64,000 nucleotides of DNA from Hymenopus coronatus (Eukaryota > Arthropoda > Insecta > Mantodea > Hymenopodidae). The stretch covers positions 431,542,421 through 431,606,420 of the forward strand of contig CM060900.1 in the NCBI GenBank assembly GCA_030762935.1, read 5' to 3'. The notes below the pieces were generated by a model. The model was not told the DNA's origin. It made no database searches and was given only the letters and a program-made list of their open reading frames with translations. Made by a program: the position numbers and the translations under genes. Shown piece after piece: positions 10,391 through 21,265 of this stretch; position 1 is the first letter of the stretch, and every line of letters starts with the position of its first letter.

Positions 10391-10669
10391 CCTGTTTCAT
10401 GCGTGTGTGCAATTTTAGCCTTTTTAACTTTTTAGACTCTTTTACCATATAGGACCACTTTTTGTGTGTTTTTTAGTTTTTTAACATTTTAGCCTTGGTT
10501 TTTTATCACCCGTGGCTTTTCTCGTGTGTGCCTTTGTAAGGGTTTTTAGCACATTTTAACTTTTCTTCTTTAGATTTGTTTTTAATGTGTGTTTCTTTTC
10601 TTAACTTCGGGCCCAAATGACCTAGTTGTCGACGGGCCCTTAAACACTACTCACTCACTCACTCACTCG
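10391..10669 (+). other. 3' UTR and CTCA tail of the I element
   Basis: A T-rich non-coding tail with repeated TTTTTAG motifs ends in CCCTTAAACACTA followed by (CTCA)4-5. The short simple-repeat tail replaces poly-A and marks the target-primed end. TCE sequence resumes directly after it. Confidence 0.75.
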
Positions 10670-11000
10670 TTAAAACCCATAGTGTATGTTATACACATTT
10701 TTTTCGGGGAGTGGTACATTTTTGAGATAATCCTTGTTATTGGTTTCAGCTTTAAAAAAGATATTTTTCTCATACAAGAATTTGTACACTCTTGTCCATA
10801 AAAACAAAGGAACTTCAGTCACACAGTAACCAGCTACTCCCTTATTTCCCTCCTACTTGCATGGAAACAAGTAGGTAATAAGACTCTGTCTGCTAATTTT
10901 TTCTCCATTAGCATGAAGTAAAAAGAAACATAGGCTTTTTAACAGTAATTTGTTGCGGAGATGTAGAGAAAGTCATGCGAGTGGAACACATCAGATTTTT

Positions 11001-11509
11001 ACTATTACTATTATACACAGGATTCCTATCAATTAAGTTAATATCCTCCTGCACAATGGTATGGATCAGGGAAACCTTATCACGATTATATTCAATTATT
11101 TCACTCAGTTTCTGATTTTGAAAAATTAAAGCTAGATTTAACCTTCCCAAAATTTATTGCTCTTTGTTTTGCATTGTTAACTGTACATTTTATGTGCTCA
11201 TCTACCTGACTCGAAATTCGTTGCAACCTGAGGCTAAGCTCGTGCCTTTCTTTGAGTTGGGTACTTAGCTCATTTTTCATTTTTCCCCTCTGCTACACCA
11301 ACTCTTTCTGAATATTTGCTTTTATTCATCAAGTCTTACAACAAACATGCTGAATAGTTGACCCATGTCTTGTGGAACATTCATTTCGGTGGTCGACCCT
11401 TTTTTCAGGTTCAACTACTCTTTCCCTTTCACCCCTTACTTGCTCCGTAATGAGTATGTTTTCCTGACTATTTCAACTACCTGCCTTTGAGCTGTTTTTT
11501 TTTCTTTCC
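11001..11509 (-). pseudogene. gag-like remnant with coiled-coil character
   Basis: Minus-strand fragments in shifting frames include VPQDMGQLFSMFVVRLDE and a Lys/Glu/Gln-rich run with ELSLRLQRISSQVDEH. They read like the N-terminal coiled coil of a retroelement gag. The direction and placement between TCE copies 4 and 5 fit the view that this piece once preceded the cassette at 3690-4197, before copy 4 was inserted between them. Frameshifts and stops are frequent. Confidence 0.35.
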
Positions 11510-11924
11510 CTCTTCCCTCTACACGCACTGTAAACAGTGTATAGAGAAGGTAGATATTCTTTTGCACCCAAAAATTAGATACCGAAATTTCACCGGAAGT
11601 ACATGTTTTGAGACTCCCTCATTCCAAAAAAAACATTCTTAGAAAAAGGTCCGCCTGCCTCCGTGGTCGAGTGGTCAGCGAGCTCACTTATCACCCCGAG
11701 CCCCGGGTTCGATTCCCGGCTGGGGCGGTTAATTTTTCTTTAGCTAGAATTATTCCCTATTCCCCACAGAGTCTGGAAGTTTGTATGTGAGTGTGAATGT
11801 GTGCGTGTTTGAGTAAAACAAAATGATTTACACCAACGTAAAAGTACCTATAGACAACGAGTTGTTTCAAGTGGAAAGCCCCCGATATAGCCTTAGATGT
11901 TAAAGGAGGATATGTTAATGAAAC

Positions 11925-11961
<37 letters not shown>

Positions 11962-12690
11962 GAAAGTCCGTTAGTGTGTCTGTGGCTAGTATAGCTCAAA
12001 AAGAAACAGTCCGTTACAAATTTGATATTTAACTTAAGTATCTCTCAAGGAAGCGACACGTAGATTTTCAAGAAAATCCCCACCCTCGACTACCTTTTGT
12101 ATAAAAAAAATTCGAAAATTTTGATTTTCTCAAAAATGGCTGTAACGGTTTTGATTAAAATCTCTAATATTTAAGATATTTACATGATAAATAAAATGTA
12201 TATCTTAAATTTTCTGGGAATAGTCTCTAGAGACCTCTTTATTCTGGACGCATTTTTTGAATTTTGCGTAACTGGCTAACCGTAAGAAATAGACAAAGCC
12301 TTAATATACCACAAACTTACAGATCCTTAAAACACACAATCTATGCTCATATACATTTTTTCGTGGGGTTGGCCGTTTTCGAGATATTCCTTATTATTGG
12401 TTTCAGTTTTGAAATACTTAAACTTTTCCCACACAGGAACTTGTCAACTCCTGGCCTTATAAAGAAACTGATTTCAATTTCATAGTAACCACATTTTAAA
12501 ATACGTGACGTCGGTTTAGCCTAGTGTGTTCCCTTACGTCCGCTCTACTTATAAGCAAATAAATATTAAGACTATTTCTATTAGTGCTTATATCGGTTAG
12601 CTTGAAGTGGATAGAAGAATAAGCCTATTAACAATACTTTGTTACAGAAATGGAGAGAAAATCATGTGAATGGAAAGGATCATATATCTT
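11510..12690 (+). mobile_element. TCE repeat, copy 5, split by SINE-F
   Basis: Full-length copy with a worn 5' end and a 3' end at GAGAGAAAATCATGTGAATGG. SINE-F (11654-11961) lies at the place where the GT tract normally occurs. Confidence 0.75.
11654..11961 (+). mobile_element. SINE-F (tRNA-derived) with poly-A tail
   Basis: The head has an A box (GTGGTCGAGTGGTCAGCGAG) and B box (GGGTTCGATTCCC) like a class II (Leu/Ser) tRNA. A unique body follows, including ATTATTCCCTATTCCCC, and a poly-A run of about 30. Flanks AAAGGTCCG and GAAAGTCCG (about 11645-11653 and 11962-11970) look like a worn target duplication. A second copy is at 52232. Confidence 0.75.
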
Positions 12691-12724
12691 TTTTTTTCTC
12701 TCTCCATTTTCTCTAGATTTCCTT

Positions 12725-12895
12725 TGTTTCCCTATTTGTTTACCGTTTTATTTTTACTTACAAATACACATGCATATGCACATTTAAAAACACACAAACA
12801 TCCATGCCCAAGGCGGGATTCTAGCCCACGATCCCCTGCGCCACGAGGCACCAAAGCTATTATGCCCTTTAGCGAGCCCGGCCACGGGGATCGGC
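12725..12895 (-). mobile_element. SINE-B, minus strand
   Basis: The minus strand carries the CCCCGTGGCCGGGCTCGCTAA-type head, a degraded B box and the GCCTTGGGCATGG marker shared by all SINE-B copies. The 3' hairpin is missing or lost. Confidence 0.65.
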
Positions 12896-13024
12896 AAACT
12901 GTTTCAACCCCACGTTCCACCTCCGATACTCTGGAATGGTTATATTGAGTGATTATACTCCCTAACCATGCGAGTTCTAAGGGAACATATTATTTTCCTC
13001 TTCAGAAACTGGTATTTGATTGCG

Positions 13025-13080
13025 TAGCGTAGTCGGCTTCCCCTCCCCATATTTAGGACTGACACCCCCTAGACCTGATA
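13025..13080 (-). repeat. SINE-E 3' tail fragment
   Basis: It matches the end of the SINE-E tail found at 19800-19860 and 60562-60620: GGGGTGTCAGTCCTAAATA followed by GGGGAGGG. Only the tail is present. Confidence 0.5.
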
Positions 13081-13085
13081 TTTCT

Positions 13086-13930
13086 ATTTCTCTTAAGGTG
13101 CTACATACATAGTGTATAGTGAAAGTATTGTACACCACCCAAAAATTCGATTCAAAGATTTTGCTAGAAATATACGTTTTCAGACCTATGAATCAAAAAA
13201 AAATTATAAAAAGATCAGTGTGTATGTGTCTATGTGTGACTGTGGACAGCATAGCTCAAAAACGAAAACACCGTTAAATACCAAATTTGGTATTGAAGTT
13301 TCATACCTAATATAGGGAAAAAAGTTAAAACGCAGCTCCACCCACAAAAAAAAAAAAATCTTCCAAGGATGCGACATTAATATTTTGCGCAAAATTCCCC
13401 ATCCTAAGCTACCCTTTACATGAAAAAAGGTTTCGAAAACGTTATTTTCTCAAAAATGTCTCTAACGATTTTAATTAAAATACGTAAAGTATATTAAAGA
13501 TATTTACATGAAAAATAACATTTAAATTTTCTGGGAATAGCCTCTGAAGATCTTTTCATTGTGGATGACTTTTGTATAACTGTTAAATCGTAAGAGAAAG
13601 GCAAAAACTGTACACACCAAAATGTAGATCTTATTAAAACACATAATTTATATCATATAGGCATATTTTTTCGTGGAGCTGGCCATTTCTGAGATATTTC
13701 TTGTTATTTGTTTCAGTTTTAAAATACTTGAATTTCTCTCATATGGGAATATGTCAATTCCCGGCCGGGCAAAGAAACGAATTTGTCACATAGAAACCAT
13801 TTTTTAAAAGATTTGAATATCGCATCAACTTAGTGCAGTCCTTTATTTCACTTCTCTTTATAAGGAATAACTAATAAAACCATTTCTGCTAATGTTTATC
13901 TCGAATAGAATGAAGTACATAGAAGTTATT
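13086..13930 (+). mobile_element. TCE repeat, copy 6, 3' end missing
   Basis: TCE with a worn start and clear inner landmarks, broken off at about 13930 where a (TTTA)n microsatellite (13931-13960) begins. The terminal 60 or so bases with GTAGAGAAAGT are absent. Confidence 0.7.
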
Positions 13931-14083
13931 TATTTATTTATTTATTTTGTTTGTTCGTTTGCTTGTTTGCTAACAACGGTGTCAATTGCCGGATCACATC
14001 AGCTCAACTACTGAGCCGAATTTTGTTCCGCAGAAGTTGTTTAGCATGCGAAGAAATCTGACATGGGGCTGTCACTTTTAAGC

Positions 14084-14150
14084 ACAATTAAAAAAACGTG
14101 ACCTTGAGCTCAGAAGGCAGCGCCTAATCAACTGAGCTGCCCAGACCGAC
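14084..14150 (-). repeat. tRNA-like SINE head, minus strand
   Basis: On the minus strand, GGGCAGCTCAGTTGATTAGG is an A-box-like segment with a following anticodon-arm-like region, but the B box is degenerate. It is likely an old SINE of a further family rather than a tRNA gene, since no complete cloverleaf can be drawn. Confidence 0.35.
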
Positions 14151-14647
14151 TGAAATGCATAGTAGAATCAACTCCTAAGCAACATAAAGGTTACTACAAT
14201 TATTCTCACACTGTTCTTTACAATAATACAAATAATTTACTTGACCTTTTGTTCTTTCATTACGATGCTCTAGTCACACTTAAGAAATTCCTATTTCTGT
14301 CGCTGATGCACAATTGCTGGTCTGAAGGTTCTAGTTGTTGATGTTCTGCCAATAGTGGTTCCGTGCCCCTTCCTGCAAATGTCTACTGTTGATGTCATGG
14401 AACGCCGAGTTACGTAGCTCTCGCCGTGCTGTCTATGCTCCGACGTCGTTGTAGTTTGTCGTTCTGTCAGTGTTTCCCGATCCCAACGCAAGTGTCCTCG
14501 TTGTGGCGCCTAACTTGTAGCTAACGTATCATTTACTGAGTGAGTGCCCTCGGCTACTCCTGTGGGTTCTATTACAGTGAGCACTTTCTTGACTCTCTCT
14601 AGGTGAGAGCAAAGTCTATTCTAATCCCTTTAGAATAACGTAACGTA
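14151..14647. other. Intergenic, nothing recognised
   Basis: No family matched. A short ORF over 14291-14491 (minus) lies in moderately GC-rich sequence but has no recognisable motif. Confidence 0.3.
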
Positions 14648-14982
14648 ACTCCATGGCTCGACTGCCCACAAGGTACCTTGGCCTCCGCTCGGCCGCTGCA
14701 TCCCCCATCTCTGCTCGAAGGCATCATGGATGGGGTGCAGTGCTGGAGGGTGAGACGTGATCAGTGCCTCGAGTCCCTCCCGGCCGGTTAATGCGGTCTT
14801 CTAGATCTGGAGCCGCTACTTCTCAATCAAGTAGCTACTTAAATGCCCCCCCCCAGAGACCTCACTAGGCTGACTGCACCCCAAACCAGGTCTCCCAGCG
14901 AGGTAAATTCCCCACGCCGGAACCGGGAATCGAACCAGGTTCCCGCTTGGCTAGCAGCCGCACTACCACCGCTCTAAGGAGA
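14648..14982 (-). mobile_element. SINE-C, minus strand
   Basis: On the minus strand the head reads AGCGGTGGTAGTGCGGCTGC with a B box GGTTCGATTCCCGG, then a long GC-rich body (GCCGGGAGGGACTCGAGG, GATGCAGCGGCCGAGCGG). It is homologous to 48576-48912 over its full length, so this defines the family. It is conspicuous for GC content in AT-rich surroundings. Confidence 0.75.
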
Positions 14983-17952
14983 AGAACAACACTCACAAAT
15001 ATATTTGGAAAAATAATGCACATTCTTCTAGTTTCAAAACAATCACTACCACAATCACTGTGCATACAAAATTAAGTGGTTTCTTTATCTATGCTTTAAG
15101 AATACCTTTCTGTTACAACACGACTTTACATTCAATTCCTGGCTAGTAGACAAACACGTCCTTCCTATTAAACCGTACGTTCATCCGCGTTCTCCATTCC
15201 TTTGTCCTTCAGGACCCTAACATTCGTGGACCTGACCTACTCAGACTCTGGAAACAACTGCCGAAATTTCCACTCTAGGAGCCAGGAGCCAGGAGCAGGA
15301 ACTAGTCGACTCGGGCGGGGGCAAATCACCACGGTACCTATCCGCTTTTCTCGCGGATTTACCCGTGTGATATAAAAGATGTAGTCTTGTGCAAGCGTTT
15401 ATACATAAATTTCCGCTCTGCTTCTTCTTGTATAACATATAGACTTTCTAGCTATGCTATTTTCTCATAGCGCCTGTTGGTCACGTGGCACCCCAAACTG
15501 CTCACGTGACGAAGAAAACAATGCAAAGCCCCCTGAATGTGTCTGTTTCTGGGATCCCTCGAAAGTAAACCTGGCACTGAATACAAAAGAAATACCTCTC
15601 CGTTAAGTGCTTTCACCCAACAAAAGGCTTGAAGTCCCAAGCTACATGTGAACATGATGAAAACACAACTCTGCTTGTCTCGATAAAGCTGTGATATATA
15701 CTGACTCTAGCTGAAATATTACTTTAGCTGTACAGAAGTGAACATTACGAGTTTGCAATTAGGTATTCCCTCTTCTCTTTATATAAAATACATGAATATA
15801 TTCTGATTATTTACATGCAGATGATATACCGCGTCAAATCTTTATTCCTAAAACGATTTTATTGGTGTCAGTTTAGTACAGCTGGTCATGCGAATACAAA
15901 GAAACAAAATGTATTGGTTAATCTGTCCTTTCAAATTTTTCGACCACTTGAATTGCCCTCAAAATAGGTTGGTTTTCATAGAATGTGTGTTTCTTGGATT
16001 TAAAACTTCGGTATGAAAGGAAGAGAAAAGATTTACATAGTTTTGTATCACCGGAGAGACAGGTGACTTGTGGTCCGATTAGGAAGTTAGAGAAGTGCCA
16101 TTTCGTGACTCAGGATTTCATTTGTCATTAACTTTGTTGGTCGTCCATCCCCATTATCCCTTCGATAAAATGACTGTTCAATATTATTTTAGAACACAAC
16201 AACGCTGAAACATTTAAAAAAGATCCCTGATTGAAAAAAAATGTCTGATATTATAATTTGTTGGCGGTTAATGCGAAATACTAAGAAATGTCAGACATTA
16301 TTTGAACTGTTAAATGAAATAAGTTCCTCTTAGATATAGATATACACATACTCTAATTACAAAAACTAACAGCCTTATCTCATCTGCTGAAACATTTGTC
16401 CTTTTCATGTTCTCTGTCTTTCGTTGAACCTTCTTCAGTTTTGCGAGGTGGCTGATAAAACTGTGTTTAAATATAATACTGTTACATTTTCTGAATACCA
16501 TACATTGAAAACTAGTTTGCTTAACATATGTTCTGTATTCTCATAAGTAATGAAAAGAGTGTTTTTCAGGCTAAATTCAAAATCACGAGTTGCATATGAG
16601 GTTCTCTTACAAATAAAGTATACTAAAAAATCAGACATAGTTATTTTTACACTGTGCAATAAAGCGCATACTTAGAACTGGCCGCTGTGCTGCTTAAAGT
16701 TTCGCCTGGGATCTGTTTTATTTAATAAAAGTGATTATTACCTATATGATATAGGCTACTGCAAAATAAGGAAAAAGAAAGCATTAAAATCCCAAAATAA
16801 GAGATGTAAAATTACTGCAACAAGAAAATATAAGCGTTTTGCAAAAGTATACATATGTTTGTAGTAACCTTGTGGACCAACAAACTAAATATAATCATAA
16901 AAGAGGTTCTCCAATACTGTTATACATTAAACCAAAGATGATAGTACTTCATTACGTCTAAGTTATTTAGAGTGCATTGATTTATACCTATATAATGTGT
17001 TTAAATGTAATTAATATCCAATATTCTTCAGAGTTTTTATAGTATCTTGTATTTGGTTTACTACTATTGGTAACCACGCCTTTTCATGTAGGTATATGTG
17101 AAAATTTTACTGCTAATTTAGGTATATATCTTTGTTTTAGCAGAACTGCAAAGGTTATTGAATTAATTAGTTAACTAACTAATCGCGCCAGATCATTATA
17201 ATTGTTGGAAGAATGGGTTAAAACATAACTTTCCATCTGAAGAATGGGACTCTCTCCTACAGGTACATATAGTTAACACTGTATATTAATTTAAATTTTA
17301 AAGACGTGAAAATGGGAGCGCTTGATTAGCTGATAGAATTTTATTGTTCCCAGCTTACTAGGTCTATATTTCTAGTTGGGTTCAATTATAACACGTTGTA
17401 ACTAGAGTAGCAGAAAAATTGTTGAAAATCTCAGGCTATTATAGCAGTTTATTTTATAAAACAAATTCACTGGAATGTACCTAGTGTAGAAAACAGAATA
17501 AAACTGAACCATCACAAATGAACCTGTATGATGGTTTGTTTGTATTCTCTGGTTCGTTTGCATGTCTCAGCACAAGCCATACAATAGTATTATAGGCAAC
17601 ACTGCATGCAACTTTGATGACATCATGCCGCGAGTGTACAGTTAACATTGGAACTTATTGACACTTGTTGAAGCATTTGGTTTCATTCCGTGCCAAATAT
17701 TTTTATGTGAGTGGTTAGCATAATTATGATAATTATTTTAACCATCAATTGCAAGGTGTTGTACATATGCAACAAAGATGATTAAATCAAAGTTTTTAGT
17801 TTTTTTTAGTACATTTTTTTTTCTAATTTCGTATTACATTAACCTTCAGCTATAAAATTAGGATAGTTTTAGCTCTTTTATATTGTACAATTACAAATAT
17901 TTTTGCAATAAAACTGTAGTGTTTTTTTAAACAAAAGATCAAAATCAGTACA
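14983..17952. other. Long AT-rich stretch, no gene found
   Basis: About 3 kb without a recognised repeat or coding signal. All ORFs are short and lack motifs. The 15230-15480 part is a little more GC-rich. It could be intronic or intergenic. Confidence 0.4.
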
Positions 17953-18140
17953 ACTGCAGTCAAATGTAACCCCGTCACCATCGAAGCGTGTCATCCTATC
18001 GGTTATTTTACTTGGGCCCTCCCCATCATTTACCACAGGTACATTTGACTGCAGTCGCTGGGACTTGAACTTGCGACATTCTTGTGACTTGAATGGTCAG
18101 TCCATTACGTATGAGACTAACAATCAGGGCTATTCAAGTC
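17953..18140 (-). repeat. tRNA-like repeat with inverted ends
   Basis: A perfect 16-base inverted repeat ACTGCAGTCAAATGTA lies at 17953-17968 and 18040-18055. Next to it, the minus strand has CAAGTTCAAGTCCC, which resembles a B box, and a weak A-box-like segment near 18105-18125. This may be an old SINE or a small foldback repeat. Confidence 0.35.
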
Positions 18141-18361
18141 ACTTCAGTTGTCGTGCCGGTGAAAGGGGTATAAATACCGGCTTGCGAATTAGAGGAAGAA
18201 CGGCATAAATAGCAAAATAAATCATGCAGTTGAGGAAAAAATGCAGTTTAATTGGCTTCAAATCAAACATTCGTATTTGATATGTACTCTTTCCCTCAAG
18301 AATGTGTTTCCTTGTTTTAGTTTAAAATGACACTCTTTTTGGTATTCAATAAAATCCATAA

Positions 18362-18680
18362 GCTTGCCATGGCAGAGAGATTAAATCACTCGCCTCTCAT
18401 CAAGGCGTCCGGGGTTCGCTCACACGGGACTGCATGTGGAATTTGTGGTGAGCGAGGTCTGCGCGGGTTTTCTTCGTGTTATTAGGTTTCCCCCGCTATT
18501 AATTACACCAATTCCGCCATTATCGCCTTTCCTTTCATTAATTTCGCCTTCATTTCATATAACCTTCTTCCTCACTCTCAACGCTCTCCGATCCCAGTTT
18601 CGGGTTCTACACTCTGATTTATGTTCCTCTGCTCTTCGACCGCCTTCTGATCTGACTCTCTCGTTTAAGAAAACTTAAAC
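18362..18680 (+). mobile_element. SINE-E, diverged copy
   Basis: Class II tRNA-like head (CATGGCAGAGAGATTAAATC ... GGGGTTCGCTC) followed by the family body GGAATTTGTGGTGAGCGAGG and the CATTTCATATAACC tail. It is more diverged than other copies. Confidence 0.6.
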
Positions 18681-18944
18681 ATTTGTTTATTGTGATTCTG
18701 GATTACCTACTGGAACTTTGTTTCTGAACCAAATGAAGGTTTGCCTCGCTGCCTTTTATCAATTCGAATTAACAAGCTGACATATACCTAACGTATCGCA
18801 GAACAATATAGACTAACAAGTAAATTAAGAATCTGTACAATTACTCGTAATAAGAGTTTTGGATTTAAGTTTATATCAACAATAGATATCCTCTAGAATT
18901 GTAGAATCTTACTCCACATTGCTAATGGTACACCATTTTATAGA

Positions 18945-19040
18945 GAAAAAAAAACGTGTTGTGCTACGTTCACATGACTTTCTCCACCCTCTTTCTACAT
19001 TAGTAGTTATATAAACAATGTTTTATTTGTTTAGTTTGCT
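18945..19040 (-). repeat. TCE 3'-end fragment
   Basis: Contains only the terminal TCE piece, GTTCACATGACTTTCTCCAC, read on the minus strand. It adjoins SINE-E material. Confidence 0.5.
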
Positions 19041-19065
19041 ATTTACTTTCCTTGTAAGGAGGACT

Positions 19066-19375
19066 TACATCCCCAGGCTTAACACTTACAAACCACAGCC
19101 AGGGGTCAAATGTCTGTTGAGCAGCAGACAGACTCTGAATCAGAGAGAGTAGCCAGGATGGGTGATCAGCCTGTTGTCAGACATGAGAGTGAGGAAGATG
19201 GTTTGAAATAATTATGAAATTGATGAAAGCAAAGATGATAATGGAGTAGATGAAATGGCGGAGAAAACCGGAGAACCCGGAGAAAACCTACCCAGAAGCG
19301 CTTTGTTCACCATAAATCCCACATGCATTCATCTGGGATCATAACCCGGGCCGCCTCGCCTTGGTGAGAGGTGAG
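19066..19375 (-). mobile_element. SINE-E, minus strand, diverged
   Basis: The minus strand has the CTCACCTCTCACCAAGGCG head, CCCGGGTTATGATCCC B-box region, GGTTTTCTCCGGGTTCTCCG body and a tail with CTCACTCTCATG. The distal tail differs from the other copies. Confidence 0.6.
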
Positions 19376-19544
19376 TTGAAATAGACTTAAAACTTATTTA
19401 GTGTAATCAAATAGAAGTGTTACATATTGGAAAAAGCGGAGGAAAGCGACAATATCCCGAAATAAAATGGTAAGGAGAGTGTTTACAAACCAAAACATTA
19501 ACAGATGCATTACATTACTATAAAATGTAGTCAAAAACATTTGA

Positions 19545-19865
19545 GGCGGAGCCGTGGCAGGGTGGTGAGACCGCTCGCCTCCGATCTAGGTGAGATTTGT
19601 GGTGGACGAAGCGATGTCTGGGAGATTTTTCTTCGGGTCCTCCGGTTTCTCCCACCACTCATTCCACCAATGATTCCATTATCACATTTCCTCTCATCCA
19701 TTTCGCTTGCATTTCATATCATCCACTTCCTCACTCTCATGCCTAGCTAAGGGCCGATTAATCGTTCCAGGTTCTTTATTCTGTGGTTTGTGCCGACAAG
19801 CTTTTGACCCCTAGGGGAGTGTCAGTCCTATATACGGGGAGGGTAATCCGTCGTCGAAAAATAAA
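19545..19865 (+). mobile_element. SINE-E, with full 3' tail
   Basis: The head is GAGCCGTGGCAGGGTGGTGA, the B-box part is deleted, and the body GATTTGTGGTGGACGAAGCG and tail up to GTAATCCGTCGTCGAAAAA are well kept. The loss of the B box should silence Pol III transcription. Confidence 0.65.
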
Positions 19866-20039
19866 AACATTTGTAGACAAATACTTGAAACAGAAGAGAG
19901 GAAAATTACCTTTACTTAGGCTACATAACTTTCGCTGACCATAGAAATAGCACACGACCGGATTGAGCTGCAATTGTTGTGGAACAAATTGTTGAGTAAG
20001 GGGATGAGTAAATGGTGAACACCCTTAGAGCACTATGTA

Positions 20040-20700
20040 AAGAGAGTATCTTTTGTATAAGGATGGAGGAAGTGATTTTAAAATTGGAAAAAACAAGACA
20101 AAAGCAAGGCCTGAGGCAAGGAAGCAAGCTAAGACCATGGTTCTTTTTTGGGCATTGAGAGGAATAAGAATTTCATGCCAATAATTACAAATACGTATCC
20201 TGATTCCCGGAATAATTTTTGCAGATGATTTAATATTAGTCACAGTTGCAGTTAACGTTTTGAAACAATTATTGTGAAAAGTGGAGATGAAAAGTGAACC
20301 AACATAAGACACAGATCGTAGTGTGTAAGAAAGAGGGAAAATTCAACAAATATGAAAAATGTAACAATAAAAATAAAGAATATCTATAGAGCACGGAGAA
20401 AATGCAATTATCTAAGAGTTAAAGTTGATGGTGGTGGCAGATGGGAAAGCAAAGAAATTTGCCCTAGCAAGAAAAAAAAGAGCTTTATCAGCAATTAGGT
20501 GCTGCAAATAAAAATACTCAATATAAATATTAAATTAGAAAAGGTAAATAATTGTTGGTTGATGTAAAAATAAGGATATAAATATGGGAATTAGAAGGAG
20601 GATAGAAAGTCATAAATAAGGTGCACAGGGTATTATGAGGGTATTTTTTCTACATATGTAAATACACTAAAAATCATAAGTATGATGTTCTGAAAAACCA
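20040..20700 (+). pseudogene. Decayed non-LTR reverse transcriptase
   Basis: In broken frames one can read GLRQGSKLRP (compare G-[LV]-R-Q-G-C-P-L-S-P of L1/R4-type enzymes), then IFADDLILV at about 20215-20241, which matches the catalytic F/Y-A-D-D box, then DGGGRWESKEI and RKKRALSAI, as in the thumb region. Many stops and frame changes occur. The FADD variant and G-x-R-Q-G motif point away from the I clade. Other pieces of the same kind may lie at 23290-23425 and 24321-24650. Confidence 0.6.
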
Positions 20701-20741
20701 TATGGACATATGTATATAATAAGAAGTGTATAGGTAAGGTA

Positions 20742-21265
20742 ATATTTAGGATAGGTAGAGTCAGACTGGAAAATTCAAAGCCATAGCCGGGATTTGAACC
20801 ACGAATCTCCCGGCCTCTAGTCGGTTGCTTTTCTTCTGAGCTACAATAGCATTGAATTTCTCAAATGACTAACATATCTCCTGGTAAAGCACAAGGTGAT
20901 CTCAAATTATTTTTAGATGACAACCCCACTGGCGACTTACAATGTTGTAAGTACTATAAGCCCCAAGATTCATAGTACAGCCACCAATTGACCATAATAG
21001 TTGACTATACCTAATATGAGTCCTGGGACTTAAAGTACATACAAAATTGTAAATCGCCAGTGGGGTTTCATCTCAAAATAATGAGACCACTTTGTGGTTA
21101 CCGGGAAACATGTGAGTCAGTTGAGAAATTCAATACTATGCCGGCATGTTGCCATGGTACCTCAGTGGAAGAGCAACCGGCTAAAGAACAGGAGATCCGT
21201 GGTTCAAATCCCGGCTATGGCATTGAGTTTTTCAATCTGACTCTACCTATCTAACTCCTGTTCTA
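20742..21265. repeat. Palindromic SINE-D: two tRNA-derived SINEs head to head
   Basis: The left arm (20742-20995) and right arm (about 21005-21265) are inverted copies almost to the centre. Each arm ends in a SINE with the marker GACTCTACCTATC, a B box (GTGGTTCAAATCCCGG) and an A-box-like GTAGCTCAGTGGAAGAGC. Inside the tRNA heads the arms continue as inverted copies of GCCAGTGGGGTT and further to a centre around CCAATTGACCATAATAGTTG. The right arm has about 18 additional bases near 21140. Single-stranded, the element would form a hairpin of about 250 bp. A half copy occurs at 39866-40137. Confidence 0.8.

Larger units (their letters stand above)
4734..10669 (+). mobile_element. I-clade non-LTR retrotransposon, nearly complete
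   Basis: An element of about 5.9 kb with a C-run and GC-rich 5' leader, ORF1 with three CCHC knuckles, ORF2 with endonuclease, reverse transcriptase, RNase H and a CCHC finger, and a short (CTCA)n tail in place of poly-A. This domain set, with RNase H present, is that of the I clade. It is inserted in TCE copy 4. CTCG plus a TTAAAACCC-like motif occurs at both borders (4730-4740 and 10666-10678), consistent with an imperfect target duplication. One frameshift in ORF2 is the only clear lesion, so the insertion looks fairly recent. Confidence 0.93.
4198..11000 (+). mobile_element. TCE repeat, copy 4, host of the I element
   Basis: The 5' part (4198-4733) and 3' part (10670-11000) together make one TCE of about 0.87 kb, interrupted by the I-clade retrotransposon. 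The GT tract (4347-4372) is followed by a G-run. Variants in the 5' part, such as the ACGCGTACTATGTAAATAGT start, are shared only with copy 10 at 27420. Confidence 0.85.

Noticed and set aside
14480..14520. Possible retroviral-type primer-binding site on the minus strand (GGCGCCACAACGAGG)
   Set aside because: It resembles a PBS only loosely, and no LTR end or gag/pol lies beside it.
21140..21230. Functional tRNA gene
   Set aside because: The tRNA-like segment lies within a SINE-D arm, has mismatched stems and is followed by the SINE body and no Pol III terminator.
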